A DNA stretch of 64,000 nucleotides from Sphingobacteriales bacterium. GTDB taxonomy: Bacteria > Bacteroidota > Bacteroidia > Chitinophagales > Chitinophagaceae. The translations under genes and the position numbers were made by a program. Each line of letters starts with the position of its first letter. Positions within the stretch are counted from its first letter, which is position 1. Below the pieces are notes generated by a model. It searched no databases. It was not told where the DNA came from and saw nothing but the letters and a program-made list of their open reading frames with translations. Of this stretch, positions 1-8,395 are shown piece by piece. Where the stretch lies: NCBI GenBank assembly GCA_016219985.1, contig JACRJO010000029.1, forward strand, positions 124,001 to 188,000. Reading direction: 5' to 3'.

Positions 1-2
1 GC

Positions 3-1286
3 CAGATCTTCGATTTCAAACGGATCACCACTAATGATACGGTTCATCACCTCGAAGAGATCTGTGAGAAAGAAGAAATAAAAGCGGAGAAAGCGGCCCT
101 GCAACTGATCGCCCAGAAGAGTGAAGGCTGTATGCGGGATGCCCTCAGTATCCTCGATAAGATCGTGAGTTTTACCAATGGGGTGCTCCATTATGCCAAT
201 ACCCTGGAGCACCTGAATATCCTGGATGCCGACTATTATTTCCGGATGCTGGATTATATGCAGGAACAGGACCTGGCTTCGGCCATGCTGCTCTATGATG
301 ATATCAACCGCAAGGGATTCGAGGGCGACCTGGTATTGAACGGTATGGCCGAGTTCATCCGGAACCTGCTGGTCTGCAAGGATGAAAAAGCGGCCGTATT
401 GCTGGAAGCCGTGGAAAGTTTTAAACACCGGTACACAGAAACCGCCAAAAAAGTACCTGCCGCCTTATTGGTCAGCGCCCTGAATATCCTGAATGAATCC
501 GAGATCAATTATAAGTCGGCCCGGAACAAAAGGCTGCATGTGGAATTAACCCTGATCAAACTTTGTTACCTGCAGCAGGCCCTTGAATTAACGGCTGATG
601 GCGGCAGTATCGGTAAAAAAAAAATAGCTGAAGCTCCCCTCGCCTTCCGGGCTGTTCCGATCCGCCCGTTTACCCAAAAGCAAACGGGGGTTGATAAAAG
701 CACAAACCCCGGGAAGACAAAGGAAGCCAAACTGATCATTGAAACGGCCCGGGTCCCGGCATCGGTACCTGCGCAACCTGTTGCAGCGGAAACGCCCGGA
801 ACGAACCCGGTTAGCCTGCAACCCAAAACAAGATCCGGGCTTTCTGCATTGGACAAGATCCGGAAACAATACAAGGGAAATGGGAATAACGGGAACGACA
901 CCGTAAACAAACCCCTCGAATACGATACCCTGAAAAAGGCCTGGGAAGAATATATCGTGCAGCTGAAAGCCGCCCGCAACCCGGCCGCCCAGCCATTCCA
1001 GACAGCCCTCCTGCGGATAAAGGATACGAATTCCTTTGAAGCAGTTACGGCCAATAATATTGAACAAAAATTCATCGAGCAGGAACGGAATGCCCTGTTT
1101 CATTTTTTGCAGCAGCACCTGCACAACAAACAATTGCAGTTCAGTGTGCTGGTGGAGGAAAAAAATGAAGACCGCCCTTCCGCAGAACCCACCCTGACCG
1201 CCAAAGAACAGTTTCAGAAAATGACGGAACTGTACCCGGTGATCAAAGAACTGAAAGACCGGTTACGACTGGAACTGGACTATTGA
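3..1286 (+). CDS. dnaX: DNA polymerase III subunit gamma/tau, C-terminal part (5' end outside window)
   Basis: Clamp-loader subunit that loads the sliding clamp and ties polymerases together at the replication fork. The frame is open from the left edge, so the start, P-loop and zinc module lie outside; 428 codons are visible. The first residues (QIFDFKRIT, then QKSEGCMRDALSILDK) are the end of the AAA+ core, the SEGxxRDALS stretch being typical of DnaX. A helical collar domain follows and ends near LHVELTLIKLCYL (about base 590). Then come a basic, Pro-rich linker and a divergent tau-type tail. A run of ten A at 615-624 lies exactly at the collar/linker junction and may produce a short gamma form (separate entry). 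The gene ends 56 bp before pdhC, on the same strand. Confidence 0.95.
   Translation, partial: QIFDFKRITTNDTVHHLEEICEKEEIKAEKAALQLIAQKSEGCMRDALSILDKIVSFTNGVLHYANTLEHLNILDADYYFRMLDYMQEQDLASAMLLYDDINRKGFEGDLVLNGMAEFIRNLLVCKDEKAAVLLEAVESFKHRYTETAKKVPAALLVSALNILNESEINYKSARNKRLHVELTLIKLCYLQQALELTADGGSIGKKKIAEAPLAFRAVPIRPFTQKQTGVDKSTNPGKTKEAKLIIETARVPASVPAQPVAAETPGTNPVSLQPKTRSGLSALDKIRKQYKGNGNNGNDTVNKPLEYDTLKKAWEEYIVQLKAARNPAAQPFQTALLRIKDTNSFEAVTANNIEQKFIEQERNALFHFLQQHLHNKQLQFSVLVEEKNEDRPSAEPTLTAKEQFQKMTELYPVIKELKDRLRLELDY
615..624 (+). other. A10 slippery run inside dnaX (candidate gamma-form generator)
   Basis: Ten consecutive A follow a GGT codon and are read as AAA AAA AAA ATA. With nine A the next codon becomes TAG; with eleven A the frame reads AAT AGC TGA. 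Either slip therefore stops within three codons, just after the collar domain. Known for the family: Thermus makes gamma by transcriptional slippage on an A run in dnaX, and E. coli by a ribosomal -1 frameshift. The role here is inferred from position and from the stops. Confidence 0.55.
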
Positions 1287-1342
1287 GCCTGCCGTTCGGC
1301 ATTCACTATTTTACCTTAATTTCGGCCAAAATTTAACAGCAC

Positions 1343-2977
1343 ATGGCTGAAGTGATATTAATGCCCCGCCTGAGCGACACGATGACGGAAGGAGTGATTG
1401 CCGCCTGGCATAAGAAAGTGGGTGACCCGGTTAAGAAAGGCGACCTGCTGGCCGAAGTAGAAACAGATAAGGCCACCATGGAACTCGAAAGCTATAAAGA
1501 CGGTATTCTCCTGCATACCGGCGCTGATAAAGGAGGCAAGATCCAGGTAAACGACCTGCTGGCCATCATCGGCAACGCGGGTGAAGATATTTCAGGATTA
1601 CTGGGCGCCCCCGCCGCTGCACCGGCAACCGCAGAAAAGAAAGAAACAAAACAAGCGGCCCCCGCGGCTACGGCTGCCCCTGCAAAAACGGGATTAGATA
1701 TCTCCAAAATGGAAGAAGTGGTGCTGATGCCCCGCCTGAGCGATACCATGGAAGCCGGTGTGATCGCTTCCTGGCATAAAAATGTGGGCGACCCGGTGAA
1801 GAAAGGAGATATACTGGCCGAGATCGAAACGGATAAAGCCACCATGGAACTGGAAAGTTATAAGAACGGAACCCTGCTGTATGCAGGCGCCCAAAAAGGG
1901 GAAAAGATCCTGGTGAACGGATTGCTTTGTATAATTGGTGAAAAAGGGAAAGTGGATGTGGATGCTATTGTGGCGGCAAGTAAAAGCGGCCCGGTAACGG
2001 CTCCTGCTGCTGTTGAAACCAGTACGGCCCCCTCAGCCCCCGCAACGGCTGCTGCTGCCACGGCAACTGCGGTTGTTACTGCTGCGGAGAACGGTAGAGT
2101 GAAAGCCTCTCCCCTTGCCAAAAAGATCGCCAAAGAAAAAGGACTGGACCTGCGCCTGCTGCAGGGTACGGGTGACGGCGGAAGAATTACGAAGGCGGAT
2201 ATTGATAATTATAAACCCGCTGCCCCGGCTGCTCCAACCGCGGCTGCGCCAACTGCGACTGCCGCACCGGTGGCTGCCTTTGCAGGAAGTACCGAAGAAG
2301 GATATACCGATATACCCAATTCCCAGATGCGCAATGTTATTGCCAAAAGACTGGGTGAAAGTAAATTCGGCGCCCCGCATTTTTACCTGACCATGGAGAT
2401 CAACATGGATAATGCGATGGCTGCCCGGACCCAACTGAATGAGATCAGTCCCGCAAAGATCAGCTTCAATGACCTGGTGGTGAAAGCCGTGGCCCTGGCC
2501 CTCCGCCAGCACCCCGCGATCAATGCTTCCTGGATGGGAGATAAGATCCGCCGCTACAGTCATATCCATATCGGGATCGCCGTAGCAATCGAAGATGGCC
2601 TGATCGTACCGGTGGTCCGTTTTGCCGATCAGAAAACCCTGCCGCAGATCGCTTCCGAAAGCAAGGAACTGGCCGGCAAAGCCAAGAACAAAAAATTACA
2701 GCCCAGCGAATTCACGGGCAATACCTTTACGATCTCCAACCTCGGTATGATGGACATCGATGAATTTACCGCGATCATCAACCCGCCCGACAGCTGCATC
2801 CTCGCCGTGGGCCGGATCAAAGAAACGGTGGTGCGTAAAGGAGATGGTTTCGGCGTAAGCAATTTCATGAAAGTGACCCTGAGCTGTGATCACCGCAGCG
2901 TGGACGGCGCCTCCGGCGCGGCTTTCCTGCAAACCTTTAAGAAATACCTGGAGAATCCCATTACGATGCTGTTGTAA
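1343..2977 (+). CDS. pdhC: Pyruvate dehydrogenase complex E2, dihydrolipoamide acetyltransferase
   Basis: E2 core of a 2-oxo-acid dehydrogenase complex; it moves acetyl groups from lipoyl-lysine to CoA. The 544 residues hold two lipoyl domains (lipoylated lysines about K43 and K165, each in ETDKATMEL), Ala/Pro/Thr-rich swinging linkers, a peripheral-subunit-binding domain (about 252-290, VKASPLAKKIAKEKG) and the acyltransferase domain, ending with the catalytic DHRSVDG (His about 517). Two lipoyl domains and this linker type favour the pyruvate complex over the 2-oxoglutarate complex, but the E1 and E3 genes are not in view, so the substrate is inferred (aceF is the E. coli name). TAATTTCG at 1317-1324 is a -7-like box. 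A strong terminator follows the gene. Confidence 0.93.
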   Translation: MAEVILMPRLSDTMTEGVIAAWHKKVGDPVKKGDLLAEVETDKATMELESYKDGILLHTGADKGGKIQVNDLLAIIGNAGEDISGLLGAPAAAPATAEKKETKQAAPAATAAPAKTGLDISKMEEVVLMPRLSDTMEAGVIASWHKNVGDPVKKGDILAEIETDKATMELESYKNGTLLYAGAQKGEKILVNGLLCIIGEKGKVDVDAIVAASKSGPVTAPAAVETSTAPSAPATAAAATATAVVTAAENGRVKASPLAKKIAKEKGLDLRLLQGTGDGGRITKADIDNYKPAAPAAPTAAAPTATAAPVAAFAGSTEEGYTDIPNSQMRNVIAKRLGESKFGAPHFYLTMEINMDNAMAARTQLNEISPAKISFNDLVVKAVALALRQHPAINASWMGDKIRRYSHIHIGIAVAIEDGLIVPVVRFADQKTLPQIASESKELAGKAKNKKLQPSEFTGNTFTISNLGMMDIDEFTAIINPPDSCILAVGRIKETVVRKGDGFGVSNFMKVTLSCDHRSVDGASGAAFLQTFKKYLENPITMLL

Positions 2978-3001
2978 ATAAAGCCCGTATAAATAGTCAG
3001 C

Positions 3002-3025
3002 GCTGCCACCCGGCAGCTTTTTTTT
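3002..3025 (+). terminator. Intrinsic terminator after pdhC
   Basis: GCTGCC (3002-3007), loop ACCC, GGCAGC (3012-3017), then eight T (3018-3025). It lies 25 bp after the pdhC stop codon. Confidence 0.85.
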
Positions 3026-3162
3026 GACGGGTACCGGTCCGGCAGGATAATTGCAGGAAAAGGCCGGCTTTTACGGCCGCGGGGAGTACGCCTGAAAAAA
3101 AACAAGCACCGCTGATACCCCGGGGCTATTTTCGCCGTTACATTACCTGTAATTTCGCATCT

Positions 3163-3399
3163 ATGTCTGACAGGGAATCAACCACCTCATCCTTGATTAT
3201 TTTATTCGCGGTAACGGGCGTTTCCTGCTTTGGCTTTAGCCTGGTCATAAAAATACTCGACGGGCATCATCCGGAATTACTGGTCTGGACCGGCATCGTC
3301 GCCTCCTCGCTGGCGCTTCTTACCCTGCTGGTTTCACTGGTTCACAGGCCGGGAGCAAAAAAAAGAAAGCCGCATCTTGCCGGCAAAGACAAAAACTGA
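3163..3399 (+). CDS. Small two-helix membrane protein, unknown function
   Basis: A 78-residue protein with two hydrophobic segments (about residues 9-28 and 38-60) and a basic C-terminal tail (KKRKPHLAGKDKN), so it is probably an inner-membrane protein with the tail in the cytoplasm. I do not recognise the family. Support for a real gene: a TAATTTCG box at 3150-3157 ends five bases before the ATG, the same spacing as in several certain genes of this window, and the protein has a clear membrane pattern. It stands alone, between the pdhC terminator and the GbsR-type regulator. Confidence 0.55.
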   Translation: MSDRESTTSSLIILFAVTGVSCFGFSLVIKILDGHHPELLVWTGIVASSLALLTLLVSLVHRPGAKKRKPHLAGKDKN

Positions 3400-3538
3400 C
3401 GCCACGCTTCCCGGCAACGGGCGGCAGGGCATCCGCCCCCATTTCCTCCTTAAAGATATTCCCCTTTTACCGGCAGCCGGCAGTACCCCTGTGTACGGGC
3501 GGCCGGGCAAAACAAGGCCAACTATATTTTCAATAATT

Positions 3539-3569
3539 TTTGAAATTTCGAAAACAGTCGTTAATTTTG
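3539..3569 (+). promoter_or_regulatory. Bacteroidota-type promoter of the GbsR/MarR gene
   Basis: TTTG at 3539-3542 (-33 element), 19 bp spacer, TAATTTTG at 3562-3569 (-7 element, consensus TAnnTTTG). The ATG is at 3574, only four bases after the box, so the mRNA should start at or next to the start codon. The spacer holds an imperfect palindrome around ATTTCGAAA that could be an autoregulatory site. Confidence 0.7.
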
Positions 3570-3573
3570 AGCC

Positions 3574-4080
3574 ATGAAACTCACCGAAGCCAGGCAACAA
3601 TTCATTAGCAGCTGGGGTGCATTTGGCACCCATTGGGGTATTAACCGGACCATGGCCCAGATCCATGCCTTATTACTGGTCAGTCCCGACCCCCTGACCC
3701 AGGACGATATCATGGAAGAGCTCAATATCAGCCGGGGCAATACCAATATGAATATCCGGGAACTGATCAACTGGGGCCTGGTGGACCGGGTGCTGATCAC
3801 GGGTGAACGCAAAGAATTTTTTTCCGCGGAAAAAGATATCTGGAAAGTGGTGAAACAAATTGTGAAGGAAAGGAAGAAAAGGGAACTGGAGCCCATGCTG
3901 CACCTGCTGGACCGGCTGGAAGCCGTGGAAGGCGATAAAAAAGATAAGCAGGTGAAGACCTTTGTGGACACGATCAGCAGTATTAAGAAGCTGGGCAAAC
4001 AGGCGGATAAGACCCTCGACAGTATGATCAAAGCGGAAGAAAGCTGGTTCGTGGGAGCCCTGATGAAAGTCTTTAAATAA
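3574..4080 (+). CDS. GbsR/MarR family transcriptional regulator
   Basis: A cytoplasmic DNA-binding regulator of 168 residues. The winged-helix region covers about residues 25-90: IHALLLVSPDPLTQDDIMEE, then LNISRGNTNMNIRELINWGL as the recognition helix, then a wing ending in GERKEFFSAEKD. The second half is a charged helical dimerisation region. The layout matches the GbsR subgroup of MarR-like proteins common in Bacteroidota; their ligands are mostly unknown. Known relatives control osmoprotectant genes or efflux, but nothing nearby points to a specific target. It has its own promoter and a terminator, so it appears monocistronic. Confidence 0.85.
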   Translation: MKLTEARQQFISSWGAFGTHWGINRTMAQIHALLLVSPDPLTQDDIMEELNISRGNTNMNIRELINWGLVDRVLITGERKEFFSAEKDIWKVVKQIVKERKKRELEPMLHLLDRLEAVEGDKKDKQVKTFVDTISSIKKLGKQADKTLDSMIKAEESWFVGALMKVFK

Positions 4081-4099
4081 GGGTTCATCCTCCAGGTGG

Positions 4100-4123
4100 A
4101 GCCGGTAATTCCGGCTTTTATTT
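4100..4123 (+). terminator. Intrinsic terminator after the GbsR/MarR gene
   Basis: GCCGG (4101-4105), a five-base loop TAATT, CCGGC (4111-4115), followed by TTTTATTT. It lies 20 bp after the stop codon. The stem is short but GC-rich. Confidence 0.6.
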
Positions 4124-4168
4124 GAACCTGATCTTTCATTATTTTCTGAAACTATAAATAGTTCACTG

Positions 4169-4558
4169 ATGAAATTCCTTAAACTGGCCGACCTGCTTAC
4201 CCAAGTATCACTTTTCCTGGCGAGCCTGGTGCTGTTTTGTTTTGACAATGAAAGAAAAGTGGCCGTCACTATTTTTTACGGGATACTGGCGGCCTGGCAG
4301 TTGCTCAGTTTTCTTATCCATCTTTTCTTTTCAGGGAAATCCTGGTACCACAAAAAATACAGGAGCCTGTACGGGGAAACGGGTCTCGCCCTCCTGGTCC
4401 TGTTACTGGGCGGGGCTTCCCTCTTTCCCTTTGCAGCCTTTTATTTTACGCTCCTGTTTTTTGCCGCGATCCCGGTTTATGTAAGCTGGTACCTGGTCAT
4501 TGCAACCCGGGAACTGCTCACGATCCGGCGGAAAGAACTGATCCATTTAAAAAACTGA
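4169..4558 (+). CDS. Four-helix integral membrane protein, unknown function
   Basis: A 129-residue protein that is mostly hydrophobic, with four predicted membrane helices (about residues 8-25, 31-53, 70-90 and 92-112) and a basic C-terminal tail (RRKELIHLKN). No recognisable motif or enzyme signature. It ends one base before the ATG of the next gene (stop at 4556-4558, next start 4560), so the two are surely co-transcribed and probably translationally coupled. The neighbour is an NAD-dependent epimerase-like protein; no function can be read from that. Confidence 0.7.
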   Translation: MKFLKLADLLTQVSLFLASLVLFCFDNERKVAVTIFYGILAAWQLLSFLIHLFFSGKSWYHKKYRSLYGETGLALLVLLLGGASLFPFAAFYFTLLFFAAIPVYVSWYLVIATRELLTIRRKELIHLKN

Positions 4559-4559
4559 T

Positions 4560-5543
4560 ATGATAAATAAGAAAATTGTGATCGCGGGCGGGTCCGGGTT
4601 TATCGGGAATGAACTGATCCGTCATTTTGGAAAGGAAAATACCCTCCTGGTACTGACACGTTCCTTGCCGAAGGCAGTAAATAACCGTTATGCCGGCCCG
4701 GAACAATCACAGCATGCCGGTCATGCAGTAACCCGGGTTATATGGGATGGAAAAAATCCCGGTGCCTGGATAGAAGCGCTTGAAGGAGCGGACCTGCTGA
4801 TCAATCTTTCCGGGCGCAGTGTGAATTGCCGTTACACAGAAAAAAACAAAGGAGAAATCATGAGCAGCCGAACCGAACCTGTCCGGGCGCTCGGGGAAGC
4901 CATCCGTGAATGCAGGAATCCCCCTTCCTTATGGATCAATGCCTCCTCGGCCACCATCTACCGGCATGCCACGGACAAAGCCCAGGATGAATATACCGGC
5001 GAAATACAGGATGATTTTTCGGTGCGGGTTTGCAAGGCCTGGGAAAAAACATTTTTTGATGAATCCACTCCCCTGACCCGGAAAGTGGCGCTGCGTATGG
5101 CCATTACCCTGGGAACCGGCGGTGTATTGGTTCCCTATTTTAACCTGTTGAAATACGGGCTGGGCGGGAAACAGGGCAATGGAAAACAAATGTATAGCTG
5201 GGTTCATGCAGAAGATTGCTGCCGTGCTATTGAATGGATTGCCCGTCACCCGGAAATGAAGGGCGTGTATAATTGTTCGTCCCCCTTCCCGGTAAACAAT
5301 GAAACATTCATGCGCAGCTTGCGGGAAGTAACAGGATATAAATGGGGCTTACCCGCCCCGGCCTGGTTATTAAAAGCAGGCGCCACACTGATCGGCACTG
5401 AAACTGAACTGATCCTGAAAAGCCGCTGGGTCATTCCCACCCGTTTACTGGAAACGGGGTTTCAATTCAAATACCCTTTACTGAAGGATGCACTACGGGA
5501 AATCATTCACAAAACTCCGGTAAAACATTACCGGCTGTTTTAA
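4560..5543 (+). CDS. TIGR01777-family NAD(P)-binding epimerase-like protein
   Basis: An extended short-chain dehydrogenase-type protein of 327 residues. The N-terminal Rossmann motif is GGSGFIG (residues 10-16). A LINLSGRSV segment and a YSWVHAEDCCRAI segment are hallmarks of the TIGR01777 / E. coli YfcH family. The C-terminal part (about 270-320, ILKSRWVIPTRLLETGF) is the DUF1731-type tail of that family. The substrate is unknown for the whole family; relatives are annotated as nucleoside-diphosphate sugar epimerases or as cell-division-inhibitor-like proteins without firm proof. It follows the membrane gene with one intervening base and precedes the CoA-binding gene by 23 bp. Confidence 0.88.
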   Translation: MINKKIVIAGGSGFIGNELIRHFGKENTLLVLTRSLPKAVNNRYAGPEQSQHAGHAVTRVIWDGKNPGAWIEALEGADLLINLSGRSVNCRYTEKNKGEIMSSRTEPVRALGEAIRECRNPPSLWINASSATIYRHATDKAQDEYTGEIQDDFSVRVCKAWEKTFFDESTPLTRKVALRMAITLGTGGVLVPYFNLLKYGLGGKQGNGKQMYSWVHAEDCCRAIEWIARHPEMKGVYNCSSPFPVNNETFMRSLREVTGYKWGLPAPAWLLKAGATLIGTETELILKSRWVIPTRLLETGFQFKYPLLKDALREIIHKTPVKHYRLF

Positions 5544-5566
5544 AAATCTGTCCTTAGTTTTACAGG

Positions 5567-5932
5567 ATGAACCACAAGAAAACCCTGGTACTCGGCGCTT
5601 CCGACAACCCTTCCCGGTACAGTTACCTCGCCGTGCAGCGGCTCCGGAACCAGGGGCACCCGGTGCTGGCGATCGGTGGTAAAAAAACCGTCGTGGCCGG
5701 TGTGGCGGTGGAAACCGAAAAGAAAAAATGGGAAGGCATTCATACTGTAACACTCTACCTGAACCCGCAGCGGCAACAGGAATATTATGACTATATACTT
5801 TCCCTTGCTCCCAAACGGATCATCTTCAATCCCGGTACGGAAAACGAGGAATTAGCCGGCCTGGCCGCCTCGAACAACATCGAAACCATCGAAGCCTGCA
5901 CGCTTGTACTGTTAAGTACAAACCAGTATTGA
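5567..5932 (+). CDS. CoA-binding domain protein (YccU-like)
   Basis: A 121-residue single-domain protein with the Rossmann-type CoA_binding_2 fold: KTLVLGASDNPSRYSYLAVQ at the N-terminus, a central IHTVTLYLNPQRQ strand-loop and a RIIFNPGTENEELAGLA segment close to the conserved end of the family. These cytoplasmic proteins bind CoA or acyl-CoA; their cellular role is not settled. TAGTTTTA, a one-base deviation from TAnnTTTG, ends four bases before the ATG, so it may be transcribed separately although it lies 23 bp after the epimerase gene. Confidence 0.82.
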   Translation: MNHKKTLVLGASDNPSRYSYLAVQRLRNQGHPVLAIGGKKTVVAGVAVETEKKKWEGIHTVTLYLNPQRQQEYYDYILSLAPKRIIFNPGTENEELAGLAASNNIETIEACTLVLLSTNQY

Positions 5933-6130
5933 ATCGTAGATAAACAAGAAACCCTTCGAAGTTTTACGAATTCCCCAGGGTACTTCCCCTCCATTTTCCG
6001 GAAATGCTACCTGCGTTTTTGGAACTGATTAAAACTTTCACAAACCTTGCAGTACCGTCCCCCACTGAAAACCGCAGTTACCAATCCTGACTGCCGAACA
6101 ATATCCTATTGACTTTTAAAAAAAGTTCAG

Positions 6131-6604
6131 ATGAAAAACATTCGTGCCACCATCCTGTGCGCAGGTTTTGCGCTGTTCAGTCTTGTTTCCAGCAGCCAGG
6201 AACAAAAGATCCCGCTCAATGAACCGGACTACAACAAACCCAGGCTCTTTGCCAGCCTGCCGGACAAAATCCCGGTCAACCCGGAGCAGGTAAATGAGAT
6301 CATCAGTTCCCCTGTAGGGAAGAGTTCCCAATTCCGGCTCTCCGGCAACAGCAGTTTCCAGTTTGAAGGCGAAGTGGTTTCCACCGCCAGTAAATACAAC
6401 AACAGCATCCAGAGTATTGTGATCCGCTCGGACAGTTTCAACGGCGCCAGGCTGACGCTATCCAAAATCACCCATGCGGATGGCAGCATCAGTTACAGCG
6501 GGCGCATCATCAGTTTCAAACACGGTGATCTTTATGTGCTGGAGAACCAGGACGGGCAACTCGTACTGGTGAAAAAAAATTATTATGAACTGGTGAATGA
6601 ATAG
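6131..6604 (+). CDS. Secreted protein of unknown function next to a metalloprotease
   Basis: 157 residues with a signal peptide (about 1-22, cleavage near SSSQEQ) and no transmembrane segment afterwards. The mature part begins with a Pro-rich stretch (LNEPDYNKPRLFASLPDK) and continues as a beta-rich domain. Family not recognised. It sits 79 bp upstream of, and on the same strand as, the secreted metzincin-like protease, whose catalytic domain starts right after its signal peptide with no propeptide. A protease-inhibitor or in-trans propeptide role is therefore possible, but only as an inference from position and size. About 200 bp without genes lie upstream (5933-6130). Confidence 0.72.
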   Translation: MKNIRATILCAGFALFSLVSSSQEQKIPLNEPDYNKPRLFASLPDKIPVNPEQVNEIISSPVGKSSQFRLSGNSSFQFEGEVVSTASKYNNSIQSIVIRSDSFNGARLTLSKITHADGSISYSGRIISFKHGDLYVLENQDGQLVLVKKNYYELVNE

Positions 6605-6683
6605 TTCCTATGAAAATTAGTTATAGCTGACCCGTTTTTATCCGTATCCCTTGTACCCTTTCGAAATCTAAATCCGTCTTGTT

Positions 6684-8276
6684 ATGAAAAACTTTTTATC
6701 ATCCGCCCTGGTCCTGCTGCTCTGTGCCGGGACGGTCCGCGCCCAGGTACCGGTGATGAGCAGTTATCCTTCCGCCTCCGCTGTAATGTTCCTCGATTTT
6801 GACGGCCATACGGTCAGCGGAACCAGCTGGAATTCCACCGGGCCGATCATTTGCGCTCCCTCCGGGCTGAACAATACACAGATCACGACTGTCTTTAACC
6901 GGATAGCGGAAGACTACCGCCCTTTTAATATTAATATCACCACCGACTCCACGAAGTACCTCGCTGCACCGGTTGCCAACCGGATGCGGGTGATCCTGAC
7001 CCCCACTTACGAATGGTACGGCGCTGCGGGGGGTGTGGCTTTTGTCAATTCCTTTATCTGGGGCGATGATACCCCCTGTTTCGTTTTCACCGGCCTGCTT
7101 AACTATAATGTAAAAAATATTGCCGAAGCGGCCGCCCATGAAGCCGGTCACACGCTGGGATTGTTTCACCAGGCCAGTTATGACGCCAATTGTGTGAAAA
7201 CATCGGATTACAATGCCGGGCAGGGAACCGGTGAGATCGGTTGGGCCCCCATTATGGGTGTGGGCTATTACCAGAATTTCACCCTCTGGAATAACGGCCC
7301 GAATTCTTTTGGCTGTACCAATTACCAGAGCGACTTATCCGTGATCACTTCCTACAATGGATTTACCTACCGCACCGATGACTATACCGGGAGCTTTGCC
7401 GCTGCCCCCAATATCCCTTTCAGCAGCAATCAGTTTACGGTGAACGGGGTCATCGAACAAAGTACCGACCAGGACCTGGTCAAATTCACCCAGCCATCCT
7501 ATGGCCGCTTCCAGCTGAGCGCCATCCCTTATAATGTAGGTACGGGCAATGCCGGATCCGACCTGGATATGCAGGTAACCTTGTTCAGCAGCATCCAGAC
7601 CCAGTTAAGCGTTTACAATCCCGGTACCCTGCTCAGTTCTGTGATCGATACCAACCTGAACGCCGGTACCTATTACCTGCGGATTGAAGGCAAGGGCAAT
7701 ATGTACGCCCCCAATTATGCGAGCCTCGGCTCCTATGCATTGCAGGGCAATTTTACCGAAGGGATCCCGCTGCCCCTCCGCCAGCTGACCCTCCAGGGCC
7801 AGTTGAATGGCGAACGCCACCAGCTGAGCTGGATCATCGATGCCGATGAAACCATCAGCAGCCAGGTGCTCGAAGTATCCACCGATGGAAGGAGCTTTGC
7901 CCCGGTGAACCAGGCTGCCCCGGCGGAGCGCAGTTTCAGTTATAAACCCATTGCCCCCGGCAACTTAGTATACCGTCTTCGGGTAACATTTGACAACCAA
8001 AGGGAGTATTATTCCAATATGGTGACCCTGCGCAACAGTGCCGGTACGCCCAGGCCTAAGGTTATCAGTAACCTGACTGAATCGAATACCCTTTCCGTGG
8101 TCAGCCCGGGTAACTACGACTACCTGGTATGTGATTTCAATGGCAGGACCCTGGCCCGGGGAGTGCTCATTACCGGTATCAATACGATTACGGCCAACGG
8201 GATGACCAGCGGCATGTACCTGGTCCGCTTCAGTAAGGATGGCCGGCAATGGACCGAAAAGATCATCCGCCAATAA
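6684..8276 (+). CDS. Secreted metzincin-like zinc metalloprotease with T9SS sorting domain
   Basis: A 530-residue extracellular protease candidate. Signal peptide about 1-20; the catalytic domain starts at once. The zinc site is HEAGHTLGLFH (His152, Glu153, His156, His162), fitting HExxHxxGxxH, and a methionine turn follows at WAPIMGVGYY (Met191). After it lies a beta-sandwich region similar to bacterial pre-peptidase C-terminal domains (about 230-360, with DQDLVKFTQP and AGTYYLRIEGKG). The C-terminal 150 residues carry a second beta domain and a type A T9SS sorting domain (GMYLVRFSKDGRQWTEKIIR). It is probably exported by Sec and then T9SS and anchored or released at the surface. Upstream is the small secreted protein; downstream a terminator. 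Confidence 0.88.
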   Translation: MKNFLSSALVLLLCAGTVRAQVPVMSSYPSASAVMFLDFDGHTVSGTSWNSTGPIICAPSGLNNTQITTVFNRIAEDYRPFNINITTDSTKYLAAPVANRMRVILTPTYEWYGAAGGVAFVNSFIWGDDTPCFVFTGLLNYNVKNIAEAAAHEAGHTLGLFHQASYDANCVKTSDYNAGQGTGEIGWAPIMGVGYYQNFTLWNNGPNSFGCTNYQSDLSVITSYNGFTYRTDDYTGSFAAAPNIPFSSNQFTVNGVIEQSTDQDLVKFTQPSYGRFQLSAIPYNVGTGNAGSDLDMQVTLFSSIQTQLSVYNPGTLLSSVIDTNLNAGTYYLRIEGKGNMYAPNYASLGSYALQGNFTEGIPLPLRQLTLQGQLNGERHQLSWIIDADETISSQVLEVSTDGRSFAPVNQAAPAERSFSYKPIAPGNLVYRLRVTFDNQREYYSNMVTLRNSAGTPRPKVISNLTESNTLSVVSPGNYDYLVCDFNGRTLARGVLITGINTITANGMTSGMYLVRFSKDGRQWTEKIIRQ

Positions 8277-8358
8277 ACTTTTTTTGGTTCTGGCGCTTCG
8301 TACGAAGAGTTTGAGCGAAGTTGTAACAGAACGATAATCCGTGCCCCTTTTGTAATTC

Positions 8359-8393
8359 AGAGGTTTTCCTGTAACTTAGGAAAACCTCTTTTT
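8359..8393 (+). terminator. Intrinsic terminator touching the ykuK start
   Basis: Perfect 11-bp stem AGAGGTTTTCC (8359-8369) / GGAAAACCTCT (8379-8389), nine-base loop, then TTTT. It ends the protease transcript but lies only six bases before the ykuK ATG (8396). The loop and the start of the right arm contain TAACTTAG (8372-8379), a near match to the -7 consensus, so terminator and promoter may overlap. Confidence 0.8.
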
Positions 8394-8395
8394 AT

